From: Desulfuromonadaceae bacterium
GTDB taxonomy: Bacteria > Desulfobacterota > Desulfuromonadia > Geobacterales > Pseudopelobacteraceae
DNA length: 47,583 nt
Reading direction: 5' to 3'
NCBI GenBank assembly: GCA_028712665.1
Contig: JAQTRC010000014.1
Location: forward strand, 1-47,583
The translations under genes were made by a program, and so were the position numbers. The notes under the pieces were generated by a model. The model worked only from the letters and a program-made list of their open reading frames with translations, did no database searches and was not told the origin of the DNA. Below, one piece after another: positions 16,756 through 25,526 of the stretch. The number at the start of each line of letters is the position of its first letter. The stretch's first letter is position 1.

Positions 16756-18537
16756 ATGAGCGAAAACGCAGGGATAAAAATTCTGATCTGCCAGGGTACC
16801 GGCGGGGTTTCGATGGGCGCCAAAGAAGTTGAGGCGGCTTTCGTAAAGCATCTCGCTGAAAAGGGTCTGAACGCCGTCGTAGGCAAGCGTTGCGATGTCA
16901 TCAAGACCGGCTGTCGCGGCCTCTGCGCCAATGACGTGCTGGTTGACATCATTACCCCCGAGCAGGGGCGCGTGACCTACGACTTTGTCAAGCCTGAAGA
17001 GGTCGAGAGTATCATTGACGAGCATATCGTAAACCAGACGGTCATGGAGAAAAGAAAGGCCAAGCCTTACTATAACCAGTTTGTAAATGCTCAGATGCGT
17101 ATTGTTATGACCGGTTGCGGCCAGATTGATCCGGAAAGCATAGAAGCCTATAAAGAGGAAGATGGATTCAAGGCGATCGAGAAGTGCATTAAGAGTATGA
17201 AACCGGAAGAGGTTATCGAGGAAGTCAAGAAGTCCGGCCTCCGTGGTCGCGGGGGGGGCGGTTTCCCCACCGGCATGAAGTGGTCTTTCTGCAAGGCATC
17301 CCCCGGTGATCACAAGTATCTGATCTGCAACGCCGACGAAGGCGATCCGGGCGCTTTCATGGACCGATCCCTGCTTGAAGGAGACCCCTACTGTATAATC
17401 GAGGGGATGATGATCGCCGCGTATGCCATCGGTTGCGACTTCGGTTATGTCTACGTTCGCGCCGAGTATCCACTGGCCGTACAGCGTCTCCAGCACGCCA
17501 TCGACATCTGTTACGAGAAGGGCTATCTGGGCAAGAATATTCAGGGTTGGGGTTTGGACTTTGACATGCGTATAAAGATGGGCGCAGGAGCTTTTGTCTG
17601 CGGCGAAGAGACAGCGCTGATGGCATCCATCGAGGGATATCGCGGCATGAGCCGACCACGTCCTCCTTTCCCGGCCGTGCGCGGTCTCTGGGGAAAGCCG
17701 ACCAACATCAATAACGTCGAAACCTTTGGAAACGTCCGGCACATCATCAACAAGGGGGGCGACTGGTACGCCTCACTCGGCACTGAGACTACCAAAGGCA
17801 CCAAAATCTTCGCCGTTACCGGCAAGGTCAAGCACACCGGTCTGGTGGAGGTTCCGGCCGGCATGAAGATCCGCGAGGTAATCTACGACGTTTGCGGCGG
17901 GATCGCCAATAATCGCAAATTCAAAGCCGTACAGGCGGGCGGTCCATCCGGCGGCTGTATCCCTGCTGAAATCCTGGATACCCCTGTAGACTACGATTCA
18001 CTGATCAAGGCTGGCGCCATGATGGGTTCCGGCGGTCTGGTCGTCATGGATGAAACCACCTGTATGGTAGACGTTTCCCGTTTCTTCCTCAATTTCACGA
18101 GGATGGAGTCATGCGGCAAGTGCGTCCCCTGCCGTATCGGCCTGAAGGTCATGCTTGACATCCTGGAGCGGATCACTGAAGGGCGGGGCGAAGCTTCCGA
18201 CATAGCGACGCTTCAGGATTTGGGGCTTGCCATCAAGAAGGCCTCGCTCTGCGGCCTCGGCCAGACAGCTCCAAATCCGATCCTCTCCACCATCAACTAT
18301 TTCCGCGACGAGTATGAAGCGCACATTAACGATAAGCGCTGTCCTTCCAACTGCTGCAAGGAACTGCTGCTGTGGCAGGTTGTCGAGGAGAAGTGTGTCA
18401 AGTGCGGCGCCTGTAAGAAAGCATGCCCGGTGGATGCAATTGTATGGGAAAAAGGGCAGATGGCTTTCCTCGACAAGGAAAAATGCACCAAGTGTAAATC
18501 CTGTTATGACGCCTGCCGTTTCATGGCGCTTGAATAG
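16756..18537 (+). CDS. nuoF: NADH-quinone oxidoreductase subunit F, hydrogenase-like long form
   Basis: 593 residues, about 150 longer than E. coli NuoF. It has an N-terminal thioredoxin-like domain (1-100), the NADH/FMN core (GRGGGGFPTG at 164-173), the N3 cluster ligands C453, C456, C459 and C499, and a C-terminal 2[4Fe-4S] ferredoxin domain (C547-C557 and C577-C587, both CxxCxxCxxxC). This layout is that of HndC/HydB-type subunits of NAD(P)-linked and electron-bifurcating hydrogenases, and is also known for Geobacter NuoF. The N-terminal [2Fe-2S] site looks degenerate: CQGTGG has Gly where the second Cys should be, though CRGLC (C53, C57) remains and C46 is nearby. It should accept electrons from NADH, and possibly exchange them with ferredoxin. 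Confidence 0.94.
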   Translation: MSENAGIKILICQGTGGVSMGAKEVEAAFVKHLAEKGLNAVVGKRCDVIKTGCRGLCANDVLVDIITPEQGRVTYDFVKPEEVESIIDEHIVNQTVMEKRKAKPYYNQFVNAQMRIVMTGCGQIDPESIEAYKEEDGFKAIEKCIKSMKPEEVIEEVKKSGLRGRGGGGFPTGMKWSFCKASPGDHKYLICNADEGDPGAFMDRSLLEGDPYCIIEGMMIAAYAIGCDFGYVYVRAEYPLAVQRLQHAIDICYEKGYLGKNIQGWGLDFDMRIKMGAGAFVCGEETALMASIEGYRGMSRPRPPFPAVRGLWGKPTNINNVETFGNVRHIINKGGDWYASLGTETTKGTKIFAVTGKVKHTGLVEVPAGMKIREVIYDVCGGIANNRKFKAVQAGGPSGGCIPAEILDTPVDYDSLIKAGAMMGSGGLVVMDETTCMVDVSRFFLNFTRMESCGKCVPCRIGLKVMLDILERITEGRGEASDIATLQDLGLAIKKASLCGLGQTAPNPILSTINYFRDEYEAHINDKRCPSNCCKELLLWQVVEEKCVKCGACKKACPVDAIVWEKGQMAFLDKEKCTKCKSCYDACRFMALE

Positions 18538-18580
18538 AATCATCACGCAACCGGTCAAACTTTACTAACAGAGGTTTTAG

Positions 18581-21052
18581 ATGGTAAATCTTACAATAGA
18601 CGACAATCAGGTAACGGCGCCCAAAAGTTCGACCATTTACGAGGCGGCCAAGCTGAACGGAATCAAGATTCCGATACTCTGCCACGATAATAAGCTGAAG
18701 CCGTTCGGCGCTTGCCGCATGTGTCTCGTGGAAGTTGAGCAGATGAAGGGGCGCCAGATCCCGGCCTGCACCACCCCGGTCACCGAGGGGATGATCGTCC
18801 GCACCGCCACGCCGGATATCGTCAAGGCGCGCAAGATGGTTCTGGAACTGCTGCTGCTAAACCATCCGATTGACTGCCCGGTCTGCGACAAGGCCGGCGA
18901 TTGCGACCTGCAGAACCTGACCTACGAATACAAGGTAAACGCCAACCGTTTCACTGATGAAAAATTCCATCACAAAATCGATTACAATAACCCGCTGATA
19001 GAGCGTGACATGAATCGTTGCGTGCTCTGCGGAAAGTGCGCGCGTATCTGCGATGAGATTGTCTCCTTTGGTGCCTTGACGTTCATAGACCGTGGTATCG
19101 AGACAAAAATCGGTTGTGAGTTCGAGGATGCTCTCAATTGTGAGTTCTGCGGCTCCTGCGTTTCGGTCTGTCCGGTCGGCTCTCTGCTGGCCCGCCCCTT
19201 TAAATTCAAGGCCCGCTTCTGGTCGTTGACAAAACGGAAATCTGTCTGCGGCTATTGCGGCACCGGCTGCAACCTGACTCTTGGAATAAAGGACAACAAG
19301 GTTTTAACTACCCTGTACGATGAAAATCAGGGTTTCCATAAGGGACAGCTCTGTGTGCGCGGCCGTTTCGGTTATCAATTCATAAACAGCAATAAACGTT
19401 TGACTGCTCCGATGCTACGCAAGGAGGGCAGACTGACCGAATCGACCTGGGAGGAAGCTCTGCAAATCGTTGCCGATCACCTCAAAGGGGGGAACTCCGT
19501 CGCCGCCCTCGCAACGCCACGCCTTACCAATGAAGAACTTGCTCTCTTCAAAAAGATGATGGTGGAGAATGTCGGTTCCAAAAACTTCGATCATTCGGCC
19601 GGTTATGCCCATTCTGCGCTGACGGAAGGTTTTGTCCGCAGTTTTGGAACGAGCGCCTCCCCGGCCAGCATCCTCGATATTCAGAAAAGTGACCTTCTTC
19701 TGGTGATCAAGACCGATGCCTACGAGACTCATCCGGTTATCGGCTTCGAGATCAACATGGGTGTCAAAAACAGGGATATCAAACTTAACATTCTCTCCGA
19801 CAAACGGGGCAAGCTTTCCAAGCTGCCCGGCGCAAAGACTCTTGTACATCGCCCCGGCAGCGAAGTTGCCATCTTGAACGCGATGGCCAAATCGATACTG
19901 GACGACAAACTGGTTGATGCTTCCGCTGCTTCCGTGCCCGGTTTTGCAGAACTGGTGAAGGAACTGGCCGCTTTCACGCCGGAAGCTGTTGCCGCGCAGA
20001 GCGGTCTGAAAGCTGCCGATATCAAACAACTTGCCGGTAGTTATGCCGCTGCTGAGAAGGCGTTGATCCTCTTTCCGATCGGACAGGCTTACGCCGGCCA
20101 CAACGCCGAGCTGGCCAGCGCCGTTGCAAATCTTGCCATCCTGACCGGCAAGTTTGACAAGGAAGGGTGCGGTGTGCTCTGCATGGCCGAGAAGAACAAC
20201 AGCCAGGGCGCAGTGGATATGGGTTTCTACGCCCAAAATGGCGGAATGGACGGACTTCGGATTATCGACGCATGTGCCGCTGGAGCTGTCAAGACACTTT
20301 TTATAGCCGGTGAAAATCCGCTGATTTCCTATCCTAACCATACCAAGGTCAAGGCGGCCTTAGGTGCGGTGGAGTGCCTGATCGTTGCCGACCTATTCCT
20401 GACCGAGACCGCCGCCATGGCTGATGTCGTTCTGCCGGCCTGCTCATTTGCCGAGAAGGAGGGTACTTTTACCAGTACGGACCGCCGTGTGCAGCATATT
20501 GAACCTGCGATCCGCAAGAGCGCCCAATGCAAGTCGGACTTCGAAATATTCTCGGCCCTTATTACAAAACTTGGCGGTACGCCCCCGGCAAACCCGGCAG
20601 CGCAGTTTGCCGAGATTTCCGCAGCAACGCCAGGTTACGCCGGAATGAGTTACTTAAGCCTTGGAAGCGAGGGTGTTTTTGCGCCGGTCGCCGTTACGCC
20701 GGCGCTGGTACTCCCAAAGAGTGCTGCCGTTGTAGCGGAGGAAGGGAGCCTGTCCCTGGTAATCGGCAGCGTGTTGTATCACAGCGGCACCCTGTCACAG
20801 TACGGAGAGGGACCGATGCACGTCTGCCCGGAGGGTTACCTGGAGATATCGCGCAAGGATGCTTTGCTGAAAAATATTACGGATAATGATCCGGTGACTG
20901 TCACCTCTTCAGCCGGCAGCGTCAAGCTCAAAGCCAAAGTAACATCGCGTATGCCGGACGGCGTCGTATTTGCCCCCTATCACTTCGGCGCAGCACCGGT
21001 CAACACGATCTGGAGTGGAGCCGCAGTGACGATGGTTACTCTGGCCAAGTAA
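18581..21052 (+). CDS. nuoG: NADH-quinone oxidoreductase subunit G
   Basis: 823 residues. It carries the electron wire of the peripheral arm. Visible sites: an N-terminal [2Fe-2S] (C34, C45, C48, C63), the His-coordinated [4Fe-4S] (H95, C99, C102, C108), a 2[4Fe-4S] ferredoxin segment (CVLCGKCARIC and CEFCGSCVSVC), and a further [4Fe-4S] set CGYCGTGC with a later LCVRGRFG, matching the N7 site of molybdopterin-type proteins. The C-terminal half is a molybdopterin-oxidoreductase fold that in complex I usually holds no metal. It follows nuoF by 43 bp. Confidence 0.95.
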   Translation: MVNLTIDDNQVTAPKSSTIYEAAKLNGIKIPILCHDNKLKPFGACRMCLVEVEQMKGRQIPACTTPVTEGMIVRTATPDIVKARKMVLELLLLNHPIDCPVCDKAGDCDLQNLTYEYKVNANRFTDEKFHHKIDYNNPLIERDMNRCVLCGKCARICDEIVSFGALTFIDRGIETKIGCEFEDALNCEFCGSCVSVCPVGSLLARPFKFKARFWSLTKRKSVCGYCGTGCNLTLGIKDNKVLTTLYDENQGFHKGQLCVRGRFGYQFINSNKRLTAPMLRKEGRLTESTWEEALQIVADHLKGGNSVAALATPRLTNEELALFKKMMVENVGSKNFDHSAGYAHSALTEGFVRSFGTSASPASILDIQKSDLLLVIKTDAYETHPVIGFEINMGVKNRDIKLNILSDKRGKLSKLPGAKTLVHRPGSEVAILNAMAKSILDDKLVDASAASVPGFAELVKELAAFTPEAVAAQSGLKAADIKQLAGSYAAAEKALILFPIGQAYAGHNAELASAVANLAILTGKFDKEGCGVLCMAEKNNSQGAVDMGFYAQNGGMDGLRIIDACAAGAVKTLFIAGENPLISYPNHTKVKAALGAVECLIVADLFLTETAAMADVVLPACSFAEKEGTFTSTDRRVQHIEPAIRKSAQCKSDFEIFSALITKLGGTPPANPAAQFAEISAATPGYAGMSYLSLGSEGVFAPVAVTPALVLPKSAAVVAEEGSLSLVIGSVLYHSGTLSQYGEGPMHVCPEGYLEISRKDALLKNITDNDPVTVTSSAGSVKLKAKVTSRMPDGVVFAPYHFGAAPVNTIWSGAAVTMVTLAK

Positions 21053-21104
21053 TTTTATCCACGCATAACGCATCAATTTTATACTTGCAAGAAAAGAGGG
21101 AGCG

Positions 21105-22169
21105 ATGGAATTCTTGATATTAGGACTGCCGCTTATGTATTACGCAGCAATGGTTGCCAAGGTCCTGGCGGCGTTTGTCTTCGTGCTGCTGACTGTTGCC
21201 TATGCCACCTACGCCGAGCGCAAGATCATCGGCCATATGCAGGTACGGTTGGGACCGATGCGAACCGGCTGGCATGGGCTCCTTCAACCGATTGCCGACG
21301 GGCTCAAGCTTTTCTTCAAAGAGGAGATAGTCCCTTCGCAGGCCAGTACGTTCGCGTTTTTAGTCGCTCCGCTGATCGCGCTGATCCCGGCCTTCATCAC
21401 TTTTGCCGTCATTCCGTTCGGTGGAACGATTGAAGTGCTGGGTTACAAAATACCGCTGCAGATTGCCGCCTACTATGACACTGCGGCACATCAGGTCTTC
21501 GACGTCAATGTCGGCGTGCTCTATATCCTGGCCATGTCCTCGCTGGGTGTCTACGGAATCGTGCTGGCCGGATGGTCCTCCAACAGCAAGTACTCACTTC
21601 TGGGCGGACTGCGCGCCTCGGCCCAGATGATATCGTATGAGCTTGCCGCCGGTTTGTCCATTATTGCCGTGTTCATGCTTTCAGGCACGCTTTCACTGAA
21701 CAGGATAGTCGAACTGCAATCCGGAATGGGCGGTTTTGAGTGGTACGTATTCAAACAGCCGCTGGCGGCCTTAATGTTCTTTATCTGTTCGCTGGCGGAA
21801 ATCAACCGTACTCCGTTTGACCTTCCAGAGGCCGAGACCGAACTGGTATCCGGTTTCTGCACCGAGTATTCCTCAATGAAATACGCCATGTTTTTCATGG
21901 CTGAATACGCCAATATGGTTACCGTATCCGCCCTGACCGCCACTCTGTTTCTGGGTGGCTGGAATGGACCGATGGCAGTTGCGATTCCGCTGCTTGGACC
22001 GGTATATTTCATCGCGAAAGTATACTTCCTGATGTTTGTCTGTATGTGGATCCGCGCCACGCTGCCACGCTACCGTTATGATCAATTGATGCATCTCGGA
22101 TGGAAAGTATTTATTCCGTTGGCGCTTGCGAACATAGTAGTTACAGGAATCATCGGTTATATAATTTAA
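21105..22169 (+). CDS. nuoH: NADH-quinone oxidoreductase subunit H
   Basis: 354 residues with about eight hydrophobic helices. NuoH joins the peripheral and membrane arms and forms much of the quinone channel. Clear signatures are YAERKIIGHMQVRLGP near 32-47, GLLQPIADGLKLFFKEE, and the EINRTPFDLPEAETELVSGF loop rich in conserved acids. AAAGAGGGAG precedes the ATG. No irregularity is seen. Confidence 0.96.
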   Translation: MEFLILGLPLMYYAAMVAKVLAAFVFVLLTVAYATYAERKIIGHMQVRLGPMRTGWHGLLQPIADGLKLFFKEEIVPSQASTFAFLVAPLIALIPAFITFAVIPFGGTIEVLGYKIPLQIAAYYDTAAHQVFDVNVGVLYILAMSSLGVYGIVLAGWSSNSKYSLLGGLRASAQMISYELAAGLSIIAVFMLSGTLSLNRIVELQSGMGGFEWYVFKQPLAALMFFICSLAEINRTPFDLPEAETELVSGFCTEYSSMKYAMFFMAEYANMVTVSALTATLFLGGWNGPMAVAIPLLGPVYFIAKVYFLMFVCMWIRATLPRYRYDQLMHLGWKVFIPLALANIVVTGIIGYII

Positions 22170-22215
22170 GACCCGCTGAACGAGTAACGTTATTTCTAAA
22201 GACGAGGATGGACAC

Positions 22216-22620
22216 ATGAATCCGATTACACCGATAATAAACGGCATGAAAATTACATTGAAACATATGTTTATGAAGCCGGTGACGTTGCAGTATCCGA
22301 CTGAACGCCCCAAGGTGGCGGCTCGTTTCCGCGGCCTGCACGCCCTGAATGTGTCGCATGACAAGGCCAAGTGCGTAGCTTGCTACCTCTGCCCGACGGT
22401 TTGTCCGGCCAAGTGCATTACGGTCGAAGCGGGTGAGGATGCCAACCACGATAAATTTGCGGCTGTATATGAGATAGACATACTTCGCTGCATCTTCTGC
22501 GGATATTGTGTCGAGGCCTGCCCGGTTGATGCAATCCGAATGACCGGTGAGTTTGAACTGGCCAACTACAGCCGCAAAGACTTCGTCTATTCGAAAGATC
22601 GTCTCTTAGAAAAGAAATAA
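22216..22620 (+). CDS. nuoI: NADH-quinone oxidoreductase subunit I
   Basis: 134 residues. NuoI is a ferredoxin-like subunit holding clusters N6a and N6b, which pass electrons to N2 in NuoB. Two CxxCxxCxxxCP motifs are intact: CVACYLCPTVCP and CIFCGYCVEACP. The N-terminal amphipathic helix lies on the membrane. It is at the short end of the family, as is usual outside enterobacteria. It is 12 bp from nuoJ. Confidence 0.95.
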   Translation: MNPITPIINGMKITLKHMFMKPVTLQYPTERPKVAARFRGLHALNVSHDKAKCVACYLCPTVCPAKCITVEAGEDANHDKFAAVYEIDILRCIFCGYCVEACPVDAIRMTGEFELANYSRKDFVYSKDRLLEKK

Positions 22621-22631
22621 AGGAGCAGTGC

Positions 22632-23135
22632 ATGGAAACCCTTTTCTTCCTTATTATAACGTTTGTGGTACTTGTGTCGGCGATTCTGGTGACCACCTGC
22701 AGGAACCCGATCAACAGTGCTCTAGCGCTTATCATGACCTTTTTCTGTCTGGCAACCTACTATGTCATGCTGGATGCGCCCTTCATGGCCGCCGTACAGG
22801 TAATGGTTTACGCCGGCGCAATCATGGTACTGATCGTTTTTACCATCATGCTCCTAAATATCAGGGTCGATGCCGCCAAGAAACATTTCCACAAGGTCAT
22901 ACTGGGCTCTATCTTAGGTTTCTTCACTCTGGTTAATACTCTTTTCCTGCTGATAAAGGGGCAATCTGCACAGCCCACCGGCCCCTACAGCGGAGAAATT
23001 ATCAAGCAGATTGGACACACCGAGCTGATCGGCAAGGAGATGTTTACAAACTTCCTTTTGCCTTTTGAGATTACCTCGATACTTCTGCTGGTGGCGATTG
23101 TCGGCGCTGTAATGTTGGCGAAGAAAAAAATCTAA
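22632..23135 (+). CDS. nuoJ: NADH-quinone oxidoreductase subunit J
   Basis: 167 residues with five hydrophobic segments. NuoJ is a core membrane subunit with the helix that undergoes a pi-bulge change during proton pumping. The [20 protein letters not shown] stretch (about 56-75) is the family hallmark. GGAG lies eight bases upstream. The last helix ends in a short KKKI tail, and nuoK starts 13 bp on. Confidence 0.95.
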   Translation: METLFFLIITFVVLVSAILVTTCRNPINSALALIMTFFCLATYYVMLDAPFMAAVQVMVYAGAIMVLIVFTIMLLNIRVDAAKKHFHKVILGSILGFFTLVNTLFLLIKGQSAQPTGPYSGEIIKQIGHTELIGKEMFTNFLLPFEITSILLLVAIVGAVMLAKKKI

Positions 23136-23148
23136 GAGGGATTTATTT

Positions 23149-23442
23149 ATGGAAAAATATCTGATAGTCAGCGCCATCCTCTTCACGATCGGCACCATTG
23201 GTGTACTGACCCGCAAGAATGCCATCGTCATATTCATGTGCATCGAGTTGATGCTGAATGCAGTCAACCTGACCTTTGTGGCATTCTCTCGTTACCTGGG
23301 TAATCTGGATGGTCAGGTATTCGTTTTCTTCGTCATGACTGTCGCCGCGGCCGAGGCTGCCGTCGGTCTGGCGCTGATGATTGCATTCTACAACAACAGG
23401 GAATCGATCGATGCGGACGATGTCAACCTGATGAAGTGGTAG
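23149..23442 (+). CDS. nuoK: NADH-quinone oxidoreductase subunit K
   Basis: 97 residues, three helices, a homologue of MrpC antiporter subunits. Its conserved membrane glutamates are visible in [12 protein letters not shown] (about 31-42) and in [13 protein letters not shown] (about 67-79). These acids relay protons along the membrane arm. AGAGGG precedes the start by about eight bases. Confidence 0.95.
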   Translation: MEKYLIVSAILFTIGTIGVLTRKNAIVIFMCIELMLNAVNLTFVAFSRYLGNLDGQVFVFFVMTVAAAEAAVGLALMIAFYNNRESIDADDVNLMKW

Positions 23443-23494
23443 TGCAGCAGATCCTTGCCAACAACGTTTATTGATTGCATAAAAGGAGTCTTAC

Positions 23495-25489
23495 ATGTTT
23501 GACAACGTATGGCTGATCCCATTTTTCCCGCTTATTGGATTCCTGTTCCTTGGACTCTTTGGGAAAAAAATCAAGAATGAAGCTGTTATAGGCGGCATAG
23601 GAACGCTGATGATCTTCCTTTCGTTCCTCGTATCGTGCGGAATTCTGATGCAGATGATCGGTCTTCCCCCAGAGCAGAGGGTCTTTGAAAAGGTTATGTT
23701 TCCCTGGATCCACTCCGGCAATTTCAAAGCGGACATGGCCTTCCTGGTCGATCCGCTTTCGGTGGTCATGATAATGGTCGTTACCGGCGTAGGTTCGCTG
23801 ATCCACCTCTATTCGATTGGTTATATGCACGGAGAAGAAGGTTTCTACCGCTTCTTTGCCTACCTGAACCTGTTCTGTATGTCCATGCTGTTACTGGTGC
23901 TTGGCAACAATATGCTGGTGATGTTCATCGGCTGGGAAGGTGTCGGCCTCTGCTCTTACCTGTTGATCGGCTATTATTTCCACAAAAAATCAGCCGGAGA
24001 CGCCGCTAAAAAGGCTTTTGTCATGAACAGGGTCGGGGACTTCGGATTCCTGATCGGCCTCTTCACCCTCTACTGGTGGTTTGGCAGCAACCATAATATC
24101 TGGACTGTCAATTTCACTGAAATCAAGGCGGCTTCACACCTGTTGCCCTACGGCGGGGTCGTGACGGTAGCCACCCTCTGTTTCTTCCTTGGCGCAACCG
24201 GTAAGTCGGCCCAGCTCCCGCTATTCACCTGGTTGCCGGACGCGATGGAGGGTCCGACCCCTGTTTCGGCTCTGATTCATGCAGCCACAATGGTTACCGC
24301 CGGTGTTTACATGATCGGCAGGATGAGTTTCGTTTTTATAAAATCACCTGAGACCATGATGGTTGTGGCCGTTGTCGGCGCCGCCACGGCTATCTTCGCA
24401 GCTACCATCGGTACCGCACAGAACGATATCAAACGCGTACTGGCATATTCTACAGTTTCACAGCTCGGTTTCATGTTTCTGGCAATGGGAGTAGGGGCTT
24501 TTTCGGCAGGCATCTTCCACCTGATGACCCATGCCTTCTTCAAGGCCTGCCTGTTCCTCGGTTCCGGTTCGGTTATTCACTCCATGCATCATGCCCTTCA
24601 TAAAATCCATGCCCACGACGACGCGCAGGACATGCGCAACATGGGCGGGCTGAAGGCGGCCATGCCGATTACCTTCATAACCTTTCTGGTCTCAACCATC
24701 GCAATTGCCGGAATTCCGGGTTTTTCAGGATTCTTTTCCAAGGACGAGATCCTCTGGATGGCATTTGCGAATCCGTATCACGGTGGGCTGAACATCGTCC
24801 TCTGGGGTATTGGCGCAATAGCCGCCTGTTTCACAGCCTTTTATATGTTCCGTCTGGTATTCATGACCTTTTTTGGCGAGTGCCGCATCAATCCGAAGGC
24901 CAAGAGCTATCTGCATGAATCTCCACTGACTATAACAATACCGCTGATGGTGCTTGGTTTTCTGGCGGTAGTGGGGGGATATCTCGGTATGCCCAAACTG
25001 ATGGGGATGCTTCCCAACTATTTCGAACATTGGCTTGACCCGGTTTTCGAACAGGCAAATCATTACGGCGCCAAATATGCCCATGCCGGCGCACATCCCA
25101 GCCATGCCCTTGAGTGGGGTTTGATGGGCCTATCGGTGCTTGTTGCAGTCGTCGGCATTGGGATTGCGTTTACAATGTATGTCAAAAACAGAGAACTGCC
25201 AGGAAAGTTTGTCGCAACCTTCCCGGCCCTGCACCGTGCAGTTTTCAATAAATGGTATGTTGACGAACTGTATGACTACCTGTTTGTTAATCCCTGCAAG
25301 GCGTTTGGCCGTTTTCTCTGGAAGGGCTTTGACGTAGTTGTGGTTGACGGCGTTGTCAACGGAGTTGCGAATGTAGTAATGGGTTTCGGCGGAATATTCC
25401 GCTTCATGCAGTCGGGATACATCTACAATTACGCCGCTTCCATGGTCCTGGGGGTCGTAGTGATCCTGGGCTACTACATCTTCAAATAA
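23495..25489 (+). CDS. nuoL: NADH-quinone oxidoreductase subunit L
   Basis: 664 residues, an antiporter-like proton-pumping subunit at the far end of the membrane arm. Signatures are the conserved Glu in FIGWEGVGLCSYLLIG, the LPLFTWLPDAMEGPTPVSAL loop with its Lys/Pro pattern, and the C-terminal part with a long lateral helix and a last membrane anchor. AAAAGGAG precedes the ATG. Length and motifs are complete. Confidence 0.96.
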   Translation: MFDNVWLIPFFPLIGFLFLGLFGKKIKNEAVIGGIGTLMIFLSFLVSCGILMQMIGLPPEQRVFEKVMFPWIHSGNFKADMAFLVDPLSVVMIMVVTGVGSLIHLYSIGYMHGEEGFYRFFAYLNLFCMSMLLLVLGNNMLVMFIGWEGVGLCSYLLIGYYFHKKSAGDAAKKAFVMNRVGDFGFLIGLFTLYWWFGSNHNIWTVNFTEIKAASHLLPYGGVVTVATLCFFLGATGKSAQLPLFTWLPDAMEGPTPVSALIHAATMVTAGVYMIGRMSFVFIKSPETMMVVAVVGAATAIFAATIGTAQNDIKRVLAYSTVSQLGFMFLAMGVGAFSAGIFHLMTHAFFKACLFLGSGSVIHSMHHALHKIHAHDDAQDMRNMGGLKAAMPITFITFLVSTIAIAGIPGFSGFFSKDEILWMAFANPYHGGLNIVLWGIGAIAACFTAFYMFRLVFMTFFGECRINPKAKSYLHESPLTITIPLMVLGFLAVVGGYLGMPKLMGMLPNYFEHWLDPVFEQANHYGAKYAHAGAHPSHALEWGLMGLSVLVAVVGIGIAFTMYVKNRELPGKFVATFPALHRAVFNKWYVDELYDYLFVNPCKAFGRFLWKGFDVVVVDGVVNGVANVVMGFGGIFRFMQSGYIYNYAASMVLGVVVILGYYIFK

Positions 25490-25526
25490 ACAATCATTAG
25501 CACTTTGTATAAAGGAGCACGAATTC

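Noticed and set aside
16750-17742. Long minus-strand ORF opposite nuoF (330 codons)
   Set aside because: It lies entirely across the strongly conserved nuoF coding sequence, shows no domain, and has no ribosome-binding site.
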